A stretch of DNA of 64,000 bases, from assembly GCA_037039685.1 (NCBI GenBank), contig JAWNGF010000009.1:310001-374000 (forward strand), in the 5' to 3' direction. The stretch is from Ceratobasidium sp. AG-K. Its lineage: Eukaryota; Basidiomycota; Agaricomycetes; Cantharellales; Ceratobasidiaceae. The notes under the pieces are model-generated. The model saw nothing but the letters and a program-made list of their open reading frames with translations. It was not told the origin of the DNA and ran no database searches. The number at the start of each line of letters is the position of its first letter. The stretch's first letter is position 1. The position numbers and the translations under genes are program-made. Shown here one piece after another: positions 1 to 11,309 of this stretch.

Positions 1-996
1 TGGACGACAACGTAGAAGTTGAATTTTCGGGAACTGGAGTGGTCTCTGGAGCAGGAGTCGATGCAAGAACAGGAGTACTCTCGGGAACCTCTGTCGACTC
101 AGGGACGGGAGTCGTATCTGGAGGAGGAACGGCTTCGGAGGCAGAGGTTGTCTCCGGAACAGAGGTTGTTTCGAGTACAGGTGTTGTCTCAGCAGGTTGG
201 CTCGGAGAGGGGGCCGCCGTAGTTTCGATCGGGGCCGTGGGCTGGGGTTGCGTAGAGGACCAAGTTCCAGCTGTGGAAGTGTTGGGCTGAGAAGCACACC
301 AATAGGAATCAGGTCGCCAGGTGCACTTCGCTGGGCATGCGGGTGTGGCGGGAACATCCGGCATTGTCGGTACACAGCATCTTCAAAGTGGGTTAAGTGA
401 TCGACCCGACATACAAACCACTCGAACGCACCCTTTCCCGTTGTGCCAGTACCACTTGTTGGGACACTGATACCCATTCGGCGGCGACGGCGGCATCGGC
501 ATGCCCCCGTCAGGCAGGCAGCACTTCTTCGTCTCCCACCAAAATTCGCCCTTGTTGCAGCTCCCCGACCCGCTGCTCGGCACGCACGAGTACGTATCCG
601 CCTTCCAGGTCGACCCAGCCCCGCAGGACGGCGCCGGCGTCGAGGGCTGCTGAGGCACGCAGCACCTGTCGCGACGTCGTCAGTACCGAGCAGACGAGAA
701 GACAACACATGACTTACTTGTGTTCGGCGCTCCAGTACCAGTTGTTCATGCATGAATGGCCAGAAGGTGGGCTGGGCGGTTTAGATATCCCGCCATAGCT
801 GAAACAGCATTTCGTCAGTCGGGTTTGAAGTGAGGCGGTCGCAAGGGCGAGAATTGACTCACGGAAGACAGCAGCCCTTGTCCTTCCACCAGAACAGCTT
901 CAGTCCGCAGATGCCGACGCCCAGACCGAAGGTAGGGGTTGCATCGACGAGAGAAGCAGAAGCACCAAGAGCAGCGAGTGCAGCGATGACGTGCAT
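1..996 (-). CDS. Secreted Trp/Cys-rich repeat protein, copy A (3' end cut by window edge)
   Basis: Function not recognised. Four exons are visible (996-863, 798-718, 665-432, 380-1). The start gives a typical signal peptide (MHVIAALAALGASASLVDA). The mature part alternates two modules: a tryptophan pair followed by CC (FWWETKKCCLP) and a WYW-type module ending in CCVP, with CSW/CTW segments between. After the last CC module the protein becomes a Ser/Thr/Pro-rich tail with repeated ETT and VPE units, likely O-glycosylated, and runs off the left edge without a stop. Exons 1-3 and introns 1-2 are nearly identical to copy B on the other strand; exon 4 is not. Secretion is inferred from the signal peptide; a role at the fungal surface or in the host apoplast is a guess. 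Confidence 0.8.
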
Positions 997-1068
997 GGCG
1001 AACAACGAAGGAATGACTAGAGTCGAGGAATCCAAACTCGGAGATCGGGAGGGGATGGGGTTGGACTT
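432..1068 (-). repeat. Left arm of inverted gene duplication
   Basis: This arm, read on the minus strand, matches 2160-2796 on the plus strand with only scattered substitutions, including both introns and about 70 bases upstream of the ATG. Similarity stops abruptly at the exon 3/intron 3 border and fades upstream of the start. Confidence 0.85.
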
Positions 1069-2159
1069 TCCGGCGACTGGATATTTATCCTAGTATTGGG
1101 TTGGCGCCTTGAGCAATAAGTTTTCCACATAGCGAGTGCAACTCGAGAGTGACTGCCTTGAACGAATGACGTTGCCTGTTGCGTGCACACTGCGACAGAG
1201 TTGAAGCGTATCCAGTCGAGTAGTATGGCCAATGGGTGTTGTCAGAATGCGCGGCCACCACCGATCCACGTTGGTATGCGACCCCTCAGCGAGTAATTTC
1301 CGACTTCCATTGTTCGAAAGAACGTCGGTACAGCGCATACGTTTCCCGTAGTGTGCTACTGATAGAGCGGATTGTGCACGGGTGGTCACCGGTTGGCGCG
1401 TGGATCGCCAAACCAGGCGATATCCATAGTTGACCCAGATATAGTTACAGGTCTAGACATTCGTATTCTGCCGAGAGCGATTGACTCCGCGGTGGCTGAT
1501 CGTGGTTGCCTTCCGATGGTGTTGGGAGTCCAATCAGCTTATAATTAGCGCTTATGTGTCGCTATTTGGAACGCATCATCGCGAGTAGTAAATTATATAC
1601 CGAGTGGATAGCACAAATTCTCATTCAAGTCCAAGACCATTTGGGAATAGCTATACAAAAACTTATATACGAATCAAAGTAGTTTTGAGCGTATCGTTGT
1701 TGCGTCCAAGTTGAGCGCCAGAGGTCCTGTCAACGACCACGGAGTCATAGTCAGGGACCGAAGTCAACTCAACAATAATCCATGAACATCCGCTTGACTA
1801 CGTTCCGACCTGGTATCTGGCCGTTCCGTCTATTCTAATTGTTTAACGGTTCGGTCGTCGATGGTATGCGCCTTTTGGTGGCTGAACAGCGCCAGACGCT
1901 ACACGTGCCGGACCTGGAAACCCAATGTATCGCTGCTTTGCGTGAAGCATCCGGGGAGCCGGCGGCTGACTGCCAGCCAATGGGGTATCATTCACTTTAA
2001 TCTACCCACTATTTCACTTTCCATGACGAGCGGCAACAACACCACAATAATCAGTCTCGTAGCAGTGCGACGAGCTGTGTCGATTGGGCTCTGGCCTGGA
2101 ATCGAGCCGTTGGAGACGCTAGGAATGTGCTAAATCTATAAAGATCAGACTCTGGTCTA
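1069..2159. other. Spacer between divergent Cys-rich genes
   Basis: About 1.1 kb of unique sequence between the arms, presumably holding both promoters. Possible TATA-like sequences lie just upstream of each arm (ggatatttatcc near 1080 for copy A, ctataaag near 2135 for copy B). I see no convincing coding sequence. Confidence 0.5.
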
Positions 2160-2796
2160 AAGCTCAATCCCATCCCCTCCCGATCTCCGAGTTTGGATTC
2201 CTCGACTCTAGTCATTCCTTCGTTGTTCGCCATGCACGTCATCGCTGCACTCGCTGCTCTTGGTGCTTCTGCTTCTCTCGTCGATGCAACCCCTACCTTC
2301 GGTCTGGGCGTCGGCATCTGCGGACTGAAGCTGTTCTGGTGGAAGGACAAGGGCTGCTGTCTTCCGTGAGTCAATTCTCGCCCTTGCGACCGCCTCACTT
2401 CAAACCTGACTGACGAAATGCTGTTTCAGCTATGGTGGGATATCTAAACCGCCCAGCCCACCTTCTGGCCATTCATGCATGAACAACTGGTACTGGAGCG
2501 CCGAACACAAGTAAGTCATGTGTTGTCTTCTCGTCTGCTCGGTACTGACGACGTCGCGACAGGTGCTGCGTGCCTCAGCAGCCTTCGGCGCCGACGCCGT
2601 CCTGCGGGGCTGGGTCGACCTGGAAGGCGGATACGTACTCGTGTGTGCCGAACAGCGGGTCGGGGAGCTGCAACAAGGGCGAATTTTGGTGGGAGACGAA
2701 GAAGTGCTGCCTGCCTGACGGGGGCATGCCGATGCCGCCGTCGCCGCCGAATGGGTATCAGTGTCCCAACAAGTGGTACTGGCATAACGGGAAAGG
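2160..2796 (+). repeat. Right arm of inverted gene duplication
   Basis: Plus-strand partner of 432-1068. It covers the promoter-proximal region, exons 1-3 and introns 1-2 of copy B. Confidence 0.85.
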
Positions 2797-3599
2797 GTAT
2801 GCACTAGTACACTATATGCTCGGGCTGCTACTTACATTTTGCTATAGATGCTGCGTGCCGACGGTTCCTGATGTACCTTCCAAACCTGCTTGCCCCGCTA
2901 AATGCAGCTGGAAGCCCGACTCGTACTGGTGCGCTCCTGATCCAACCCCTGCTCCTACACCAGTGCCGGAGCCTCCCAAGACTAGCCCAGGATCTTGCTC
3001 AAAGACGGAGTTCTGGTGGGAGGCAAAGAGCTGCTGTCTCCCTATTGGTGGTCCACATAGTCCACCGCCACCTCCGTAAGCCTTCCCTTGTTACGTTTGA
3101 TCGGGCTCTTACTTTCCAAAACAGTGATGGTACATATTGCCCCTCTAACTGGTACTGGCATTCTGCTCGCAGCTGTTGTGTCCCCAAGTCCAAACCCGGC
3201 AATAACAATCCCCCATCTTGCCCTGTCACATGCTCCTGGGTCGTCGAATCCTCGTACTGCAAACCTCTTCCATCTGGCCCCTCGTCCTGCTCCTCCGACG
3301 AGTTCTGGTGGGCGACCGCAAGTGCTGCCTCAAGCACGGTGGACCGAAGAGTCCTGCGAAGCCACCGTCCGGCAAGACGTGCCCGAGTGGATGGAGCTGG
3401 GGTGAGTCACAGAGGTGCTGTGTACCCAGCCAGCCGCCCCAGGCAACACCGAAGTGTGGTGTGGGTCGCAAGTGGAGTCTGACGTCCTTGTGAGTATCAT
3501 GATGGGAGTGGTTGGTTATGGACCCGACTGACAAATATACGATGTAGCTGCTGTCTTGCGTCTGGGCTGATTGGAGGTATCCTTGACTGGATCTTCTGA
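2232..3599 (+). CDS. Secreted Trp/Cys-rich repeat protein, copy B (one frameshift)
   Basis: Six exons: 2232-2365, 2430-2510, 2563-2796, 2848-3075, 3125-3489, 3548-3599. It encodes about 364 residues with the same signal peptide as copy A. Modules repeat in order: FWW-KDKGCCLP, NNWYWS-CCVP, FWWETKKCCLP, NKWYWH-GCCVP, a CSW segment, FWWEAKSCCLP, NWYWH-SCCVP, CSW, FWWAT-KCCL, WSWGESQRCCVP, and a final KWS-CCL tail. After exon 3 it diverges from copy A and adds more modules where A has a Ser/Thr/Pro tail. Exon 5 is broken near 3312-3320: FWWAT and KCCLKHGG are in different frames and one added base (gaccgc to gacccgc) rejoins them. It is either a fresh null allele or a base-call error. Family and function are unknown. 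Confidence 0.75.
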
Positions 3600-3800
3600 A
3601 CAATGTGCCACTGAGCGAGAGCTACTCACAGCCTTGCGCTGAAGTTTAACGTTAATGAATTACTTAAGGACTCTCCAATCTTCTCATGTCCATTCTTAAC
3701 GTTTCAACAATGTGATTTTCTTAGCCATGCCAGTTTTCCTTGCAGCTATGGGCATCTGCAGCGTATATATGGTTACATTCCATCTACTGCGAGCAATGAG

Positions 3801-5445
3801 CTATGTAGGCTTCCTATCGGTAAAGGCTGGGAATGCCGATGTTTTGGCGAGTACCACCATCTGCTTCTCATGAGATATATATCCGCGAATATAGCCTTTA
3901 TGGATCATGTTGGCAACCATGCATTCCGCCTCCACCGCCTCCATGTTTTGACCTGCCACAAGGAACCCGGCGTGGAATAAGGAGATGGGCACGCGCAACG
4001 ATTTTTCATTCACTAGCCATCTAGCATCCAATAATAAATCAGCATCCGGCGATTGGGCGAGACCGATGACCACCTACACTTTTCTTAACAGCGTCGCACA
4101 CAGATCTCTCGAGCCTTTTCGACAGTCAAGTACGTCCCCATATCTGTCAGTCGTCGCTCGGCCCACAATAGGCTTCGTCGTATGCACGCAAGTCACCGTT
4201 TTTGATTGCGGTAACAAAAGCGGAGTAAAGCTCGCCCAGTCGAGGGAACCGGGTAAACAGCATCTCAGAAGGGAGGATACCCCGGCAAAGGCGAAGGGGG
4301 ATGAGGTACGTGTCAGTATTAGCCTGCCAGGAATTTGGTCGGTGTTAGAAGGGGGTAAGGTGTCGATAAGGCTGAGGACTTACTCTTGATTGCGATTCGC
4401 ATCCTGGTGGCAGTTGTAGAATGCAAACGTAAGGTCGTCCTCTGCCTTGACACCCAATGTAAGCTAAAGAAGGCCTTTTTATGTGAAGCGCTTACGAGTT
4501 GGTGATTCTCATTGAGAAAGTTAATTAGGCCAACATAATACTTGTATGTCACCTTTATGAAACGCTGGTAAGAGGCAGAATGCTGAGCTAGGACTCATCA
4601 TACCTGATCTGCTCGCGGGTATTGTTCCAACGGCGGGATGTCCGCGTTCGCGTGGATAGCACGTATGATATTGCGCGAAAGTGCTATTCGGTTTACCTAA
4701 ATATCTGTTAGTCTGCGCTTCACCTCGGAAGTCTTGGCGGCGCTGTCTCACCCTGAAATAACACTTCATCACAATTCCAACAACGTAGTATATCCCCCAT
4801 TTACGAGATTCTGTTGCTGCAGAGGTACTAAATCACTAGTTCAATAGTTGTTCAATAGTGGGTGAAATTAGACTTACCGATCAGTCACGCAGTTGCTGAA
4901 AGCTTTATTGGCATGTCGAGCCGTGTCTTCCATGCAAGAAGGGGCCTTGACGTTTGCTTTGAACGCTTGTTCGTCAGCAAACTCGGCAATCGTCTTGAGG
5001 TCTTGTAGCATTTGCTTTAGCACAGGGATAACCCATCGGGTCTGCGTGACAAAGTAACGCAGGAACGCGCTCCGTAAATCTCAGTCCAAGCATGAATTAG
5101 GGGAGCGGTGGCTGCTCACAGAAAGGCAGCCGATTGCTCTTTGTATGCCTCCTGCCAATTCCTTTTGTTGGCATGCAGAAGAACTTGGGAATACGCGATA
5201 ATGATTTCGCTCCAGGGCGATTCAATCGTGTTGCTGTATTTCGCCTCCATGAATGTTTTCTAAATTTCGAAGGTGAGTTTGTGGCTGACCCGAAAAGATT
5301 GAGTCCAGCTCACTGAAACATTACCCAAGTCCTTCAACAGCTCGGCACCCTCTTGTCCTCTAAAATCCAGCATTCTAGTCAGAGAGACACCATCCCGTGC
5401 TTTAATTAGTTTCGCAATAGTCATCAAAAAAGTTGAGAACTTCAT
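3801..5445 (-). CDS. CSN12: CSN12/Thp3-like PCI-domain protein, with three frameshifts
   Basis: Homologue of CSN12/Thp3/PCID2, PCI-domain scaffolds of the TREX-2-type mRNA export or COP9-associated complexes. Nine exons, about 410 residues. Family landmarks appear in order: N-terminal KARDGVSL, ESPWSEIIIAY, RWVIPVLKQML, KWGIYYVV, VNRIALSRNIIRAIHAN, VTYKYYVGLINF, YLIPLRLCRGILP, then C-terminal AECMVANMI, RGYISHEKQMVVL and FPAFTDRK. The start at 5445 fits the family N-terminus and the divergent promoter shared with SET2. The second half changes frame near 4310 (extra ac dinucleotide), 4171 (cc for ccc) and 4093. Each repair restores a perfect family match, so the product is either non-functional in this copy or the assembly is wrong here. 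Confidence 0.8.
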
Positions 5446-5703
5446 TTCGAAGGCGGGAAGATATGGTTCGGGAAAATGGGCCGTCGACGCGGTGGCAAGC
5501 CCGAAGACGCAACAGACCCAGTCAATTGGAAATCCTCGATCTGGCGCTTATTTTGGGCAAGAGACATTTGTGGGTTGGCACTTTACCTCGACTGGCTCAT
5601 CGCCAATTACTTATTTGACTAGCTTACCACCTGGGAATATACTCGTATAATTGTACTCTAGGTATATCTTATCTTCGACCTTACACGTGGGGCACAAGTA
5701 GCC
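5446..5703. promoter_or_regulatory. Divergent promoter between CSN12 and SET2
   Basis: About 260 bases separate the two start codons. No clear TATA box was seen. The SET2 5' end is uncertain, so a short upstream coding exon could lie here. Confidence 0.4.
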
Positions 5704-8481
5704 ATGCAGCTCATCGGACACCTCCCTCGCGCGGAGGAGGAGTCGAAGCAATACTACCAGGAGATCAAGGAGAATTGGTACCAGTTTCAAACGTTGGGAA
5801 GGTCTAGGAATGCAGAGGAAGGGTACGCGTGCGATTGTCACTATGTTCGAGGTATATCTCACTCTCTGCCTGATGTGGCGGTATCCAACCTGTGTTACTT
5901 ACCTCTTCCGTCGAACGTAGGTGTTAGCCCAGCGTACAAAGCATGCGGAGACGGGTCGGATTGTATAAACAGGCTCACGCAAGTGGAATGTATAGAAGGA
6001 GAATGTCCGTCCAAAGCGCACTGTCAAAACCAAAGGTCGGGAAACCTCGGAAAAAGGTGTAGGAGCGTAGGATTACTGATGCTGGCATCGATGTACTTCA
6101 AAATCGCAGGTTTCAGAAGCGGCAGTACGCTGATATACACGTAGTAAAAACAGAACACAAAGGCTTGGGCCTACGAGCCGCTACCTCGCTCAAAAAGTAG
6201 GACGTGAGATCTAGCTACAACCATCAATCACCCCCGGGCACGGTTTTTTCCCCCCACACTCTTGCTAATTTTTGCTCTCGCAGGGATGACTTTGTGTATG
6301 AGTACGTAGGGGATGTCGTCAACGAGACCGTACTCCGGAAACGAATGCGGGAGTACGCGGAGGAGGGTATTCAACACTTTTACTTCATGATGTTGCAACG
6401 GGAACAGGTCACTCACTCTCATTGCTCCGGAGAGACACACCACCTAATATTTTACCTATAGTACATTGACGCAACAAAACGTGGTGGCAAGGGCCGGTTC
6501 GCGAATCACTCGTGCAATCCAAACTGCTTCGTTGCAAAATGGGTCGTAGGGAAACGAATACGCATGGGAATCTTTGCCAAGCGGGACATTCGCGAGAACG
6601 AAGAGCTTACATTCAATTACAACGTTGACCGCTACGGGTGAGTTTTCCAGTCTTATCTCCCAAAGTCCGCCTGACGTTGACCCAGGGTGGCTGTTCGCCT
6701 AGGCACGATGCGCAAAAATGTTACTGCGAAGAGCCCAACTGCGTGGGTTTCCTTGGAGGTAAAACTCAGACCGATGTTCGCGCAGACGAGATGATAGATG
6801 GTGAGCGGAACCGTTCCAACCGAGTTGTATCGTGTACTAAGATCTTGCGTAGCTCTGGGCATTCCTGACACCAAGGCCAGGGGCCGGGACGTCTTGAAAG
6901 TTGCAATCGTGCGTTTGAAGGCCCATGTATCCCTCCCCTACTGACGCGCTCGCAGACTGATCCTCGGCCTATCGCCGCGGCCGAAGCTAGCATTTTTATC
7001 AATGCGATCAGGCAGATGTCAAACGACCGGACATGCACTGTTGCTCTGCTCAAGCGTATCAGCGTAAGCATTGCTCGAGCAACTCTAGCCGTGGACGTTT
7101 CTCACGTTGACCAACTAGATGTCGGAATCAGAGGCTCTGCGCGAGCTGATGCGGTTCCGGTGTTTTGGCATGATCTCTGGTATATTAGAAGATAATTATA
7201 CAGAAGATAACATTGATAGGGAAATTGTCGAGCTAGTAGGTTGAAGCGCGCCGAGGAAGAACTCTACTGACTCTTGTATCTAGATATTACGATCGTGGCA
7301 AGATTGGCCCCTAATGAATCGTGGAAAGATTATCCAATCAGGTATAGAAGAGAAGCTCGCAGTTATTGCTGCTGGTGAGGACGAAGAGCTCAAGGATCTC
7401 GCTAACCAGGTAAGCTGCGTATTTTCTGGTTGATCGTAAACCTGAATTTCTTTCCTTGATAGCTCCTTACCAAATGGGCGACACTGGAAGAATCTGGCTA
7501 CCGAATACCCAAGCGCAAGAACGAGGATGTGGTATGCATACTTCCGCCTCCTAAGAGTCATCCGCTTAACGTCCTCTAGCTCCTGGAAGTAGAAGAGTCC
7601 CGCTCAAAGCGCCTAACAGCTTCACAATCTCCTCCACATGATGACCTCGAAGAGCCCCAACCGGTACTCAAGTTCAAAGCTACGCCTCTGCTTGGAGGTG
7701 GTGCACACCGACGTATCGGACCTCTTCCTCCACAACCTGACCCAGCGCTCAACGGACACACCAACGGGACACCTGAGCCCCCTGTGGCCCGCCGGCCAAC
7801 CAAGAGCGAGCTCGATGCGATCATTGCGCGCGCAGCCGAGTTTAGCCTTCCCGTGTCCTCGCCAGGGGGCTCGTCGATTGCGCTACCGACCCCGACGTCC
7901 GAAGGGACTCCCAAGACTTCAGACAGAGGGATGAGGGGTCGAGATTGGAGCAAATGTACCCCAGATATGAGGGAGAAGAGGATGAAAAAGCTCGTGGGCG
8001 ACGTGGTCGTCAAGACTCTGTCCAAGTGGAGACGGGAGCTCTCACACGAACAGTTCAAGAGCACCGCCAAAGACGTACGTCTGTAATCACTCTGAACTTG
8101 CGAGTGTGTGTGCTTATTAGTCTGCTTTTATGATAGCTAACAGACAAGATCGCCGAGACCGAAATGCGAGGCAAGAACCTTTCGAATAGCAAGTTTGAAA
8201 AGCTATCGGACGAAAAGGTCGAAAAGGTGAAAAAGTTTGTCAAGCTGTCGGCAGCAAAGATCCTCGCGCGACAGAAGAAGCGACAAGATAGCTATGGGAC
8301 GCCTCAGGACGGTGGAACAGATACCCCAAGCGGTGTTGACTTCTCGACGCCCAACTTCACAGACGTGAATACGGCATTGACGACACCGTTTGGAACCGGT
8401 TCGGCGACTCCATACGATTCTACACCCGATGCGCCTTCGAGCTCGTTGGGTGACATGCATCTCAACCGCGTTCATGGATGA
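5704..8481 (+). CDS. SET2: SET2 histone H3 lysine-36 methyltransferase
   Basis: Methylates H3K36 behind elongating RNA polymerase II in the nucleus. Thirteen exons give 687 residues in one continuous frame. Domains in order: AWS ([37 protein letters not shown]), SET ([31 protein letters not shown]), post-SET cysteines ([19 protein letters not shown]), a helical middle region, and a C-terminal SRI domain ([19 protein letters not shown] to [14 protein letters not shown]) that binds the phosphorylated Pol II tail. ATG 5704 is the first in-frame Met next to the conserved [12 protein letters not shown], so any long N-terminal extension would need an upstream exon. The WW domain expected between the middle region and SRI is not seen; that stretch is Pro-rich without tryptophan. 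It runs convergently with the V-ATPase gene. Confidence 0.93.
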
Positions 8482-8786
8482 CAACGCCCCACCCATACAT
8501 TTCTTCGGTATAGTATTAGTTATTGCATAATTCCCTTGATACACATTTGCTACATACCTTTTGTACGTTCACGCAAGTGAATTTAAAACATTTCGAAGCT
8601 GCTGTCGCAGGTTTCTCACTCAATAATGACGTAGGGCATCAAGTCTCAAATCGCATTACATAGACCGCATGCGTATTACATCTCAACTACTTCCTCAATC
8701 ACTTCAGTCCGAGCAGACGGCACTGGTCAAGTCCATAACACATCCCAATTCTTCTCCCGGGTGGATATGAACTGTCTGGTGCCACT
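8482..8786. other. Convergent 3' intergenic region
   Basis: Holds the 3' ends of SET2 (plus) and the V-ATPase proteolipid gene (minus). No gene seen. Confidence 0.5.
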
Positions 8787-9725
8787 TCAGACCTTGGGGA
8801 GCGGGCAGAGCGCGTCAATGTCCTGGACCTTGCCGCTCGTGTTCATGATGAGCGCAACAATGAGGCCTATTCAATGAAAAGTCAGTTCTGACCGTGAGAC
8901 TATGAGGATTCGACTAACCGTAAAGACCCAAGACTTCGGCGAAAATGAGAATAAGAATCTGGCGGACAGTATGTATTAGCCGTCTATTCCGCCAGGGACA
9001 AACGATCGAAGGCTTACCATTCCGACGAACAGACGAGGTTGTTGGGCAGTTCCACGGACACCAGCATCACCAACGATACCAATCGCAAATCCAGCCGCCA
9101 AACCCGCAAGACCGACACTCAGACCCGCTCCAAGTTGGATGAATCCAGTGAAGAGAGCCATACGAGGTTGGACTACAAATGATGTCAGAATGAGCGAGTT
9201 GGACCCAAGGGCAAAACTTACGGTCTCCAGAGATGAGCACGGAAACGACGAGTCCGTAAATCTGTGCAAGCCACAGCCAATTAATTCAACACGTTCCGAG
9301 TGAAAATTGAGTAGAAACACGCACAGCAATGATACCAGCCATGATAACTGGTACAACACACTTCATCATCAAGTCGGGACGGATGACGGACATGGCCGAG
9401 ATACCAACACCAGACTTGGCAGTTCCATAACTGTGGATAGTGTTAATTGGGTGTGGAGTAGTGGCTATTGGGACACGTACCTAGCACCGATACCTGCACA
9501 ACGAAAAGCCAGACGTTGTAAGCTTCATTCTAAACTATACTACCGACTTGTAGAACAAAAATATCAGAGAATTTCCACTAACATGTAAAGACGATCGCGC
9601 TGGTGCACCCCTGTCATCGAAACGAAAAACAACACGCCAGTCAGCTTCCTACTCTCATATTCCACAAACCAACGCACCAAGGCGCTGAAGAAGGGCGCGT
9701 AAACAGGGCAGAAATCTGTCGACAT
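8787..9725 (-). CDS. VMA3: V-type H+-ATPase proteolipid subunit c
   Basis: Rotor-ring subunit of the vacuolar proton pump Vo sector. Eight exons give about 169 residues, normal for the family. Four membrane helices are recognisable: [56 protein letters not shown], and [18 protein letters not shown], whose Glu (IFAEVLG) is the proton-carrying carboxylate. [17 protein letters not shown] is also typical. The gene has an unusually small exon, 9481-9493 (13 bases, flanked by canonical splice sites), encoding the CIGAS turn. No frameshift. The loss-free structure next to damaged genes helps judge assembly quality. Confidence 0.95.
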
Positions 9726-9991
9726 TTTTGAACTTTAGAGTCTCAAAAGGGAGAGTCGGTGGTTGTGGTTGTGGGAGATGACGAGGGACACCTTCGGCGG
9801 TTGGTTCAATCGCGCGGAAGCAGATGCAAATATGCCACACAACCCTGGCCGATTATGTCATACACACCCCAGGTCATGCGAATCGGGTCATCTTGGACAG
9901 CATACTTGTGTAAATAAAATATATAATGGGTGGTCTATGGTCGTGTAGTACTGTATTAATTCAAAGGCACGTCCAAAGTCCCTTCTACCCA

Positions 9992-11309
9992 TTAATGCTC
10001 CTCCTCCTCAGCCAACAGCCTCTCCGCCTCGAGTGCTGCCATGCACCCGCTCCCTGCACTCGTAATAGCCTGCCTATAACGTTTGTCCTGCACGTCTCCC
10101 GCCGCGAATACGCCCTTGACGTTGGTTTGTGTCGTGCCGGGGACCGTGAGGATGTATCCGTCCGCGTCGGTATCGATCTGGTCGCGGACAAGCGCTGTGG
10201 CGGGCTCGTGGCCAATGGCATAGAAGAGACCGTTGACCTGGAGGTCCTTTTCTTCCCCGGTTTTGGTGTCCCTGGTGCGCAGCGAGTTGAGAAGGTCGCC
10301 ATCGCCCTTGCATTCGATAGGGACGGTATTCCAAAGTACCTCCTGTTAGGAAATTGTGAGTAGGCTGGTTGAAATAGATGATACGCTGGCAAAATCCGGC
10401 CGTATACGATGAAATGGGCAAAAAAACGAGTAGACGTACAACTTTGGGATGAGACCTGAGGCGCTTGGCCATGATTTTGCTGGCGCGGAGCTCGTTTCGT
10501 CGGACAAGGACAAATACCTTGGATGCATATTTGGTCAAGTCTGCATATAACGTGTCAAAAATTTATCCCAGATACGCTGCTCGCTGCTACTCACAAATGG
10601 CCTCCTCAGCAGCGCTGTCGCCTCCACCAACAACAGCCAACGGCTTATTCCTGTCCCAAATATTAGAATTTCCCACGCCTAAATGAAGACCGGTACCGAC
10701 CTGAAAATGGGAACCGCACCATCGCAGACAGCGCACGCCGAAATACCACTCTGCCAGTACGTCTCCTCGCCAGGAAGGTTCAATCGCTTCGCGCTCGCAC
10801 CCGTCGCGAGGATAATCGTATCGGCAGTCTCAGGCTCCGAGTTTTCGTTGCCCTCTCGCCAGAAGCGGAACGGCCGACGAGAGAGATCAAGCTGAGACAC
10901 AGTCTCGGTGATAATCTTGGTACCGAACCGGATTGACTGCTCGCGGAACTTGTCCATCATTTCTGGGCCGCGAATGCCCTCGGGGAAACCAGGGAAGTTT
11001 TCGACATCGGTGGTCGTGGTGAGCTGACCGCCTGCGGCGAATCCATTGGCCATGAAGCCCTGCCAGCAAGAAATGAGCTATTGATACGCGCAAGCGAGGG
11101 GAGAACCTACCTCGAACATGACCGGCTCGAGGTTGGCACGAGCAAGGTAGATGGCCGCGGTGTGTCCAGCAGGGCCCGATCCAATGATCACCTAGTTTCA
11201 GACGTTAGGAGCTGTATATACAGACAATGCATATGCTACTTACGACGCTGTAATGACCAACAGTGCTACGACCGTTCGGGCCCTTGGTGTCTGGTCGGAT
11301 AGGAGCCAT
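9992..11309 (-). CDS. TRR1: Thioredoxin reductase (NADPH, low-molecular-weight type)
   Basis: Reduces thioredoxin with NADPH through FAD and a redox disulfide. Six exons give 337 residues from ATG 11309. FAD motif [36 protein letters not shown]; catalytic CAVC in [18 protein letters not shown] motif [12 protein letters not shown] followed by [11 protein letters not shown]-terminal [14 protein letters not shown] and [14 protein letters not shown]. An in-frame ATG at 11483 would add 58 residues rich in Arg and hydrophobics with few acids, resembling a mitochondrial presequence, so a second start may supply a mitochondrial isoform. Head-to-head with RRP6 across about 480 bases. Confidence 0.95.

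Noticed and set aside
1..222. Plus-strand Glu/Arg/Ser-rich ORFs at the left edge
   Set aside because: They are shadows of the Ser/Thr/Pro-rich tail of Cys-rich copy A on the minus strand.
1861..2133. Open frame of about 90 codons in the spacer between the Cys-rich genes
   Set aside because: No family features, no supporting codon bias, and it lies in the promoter interval.
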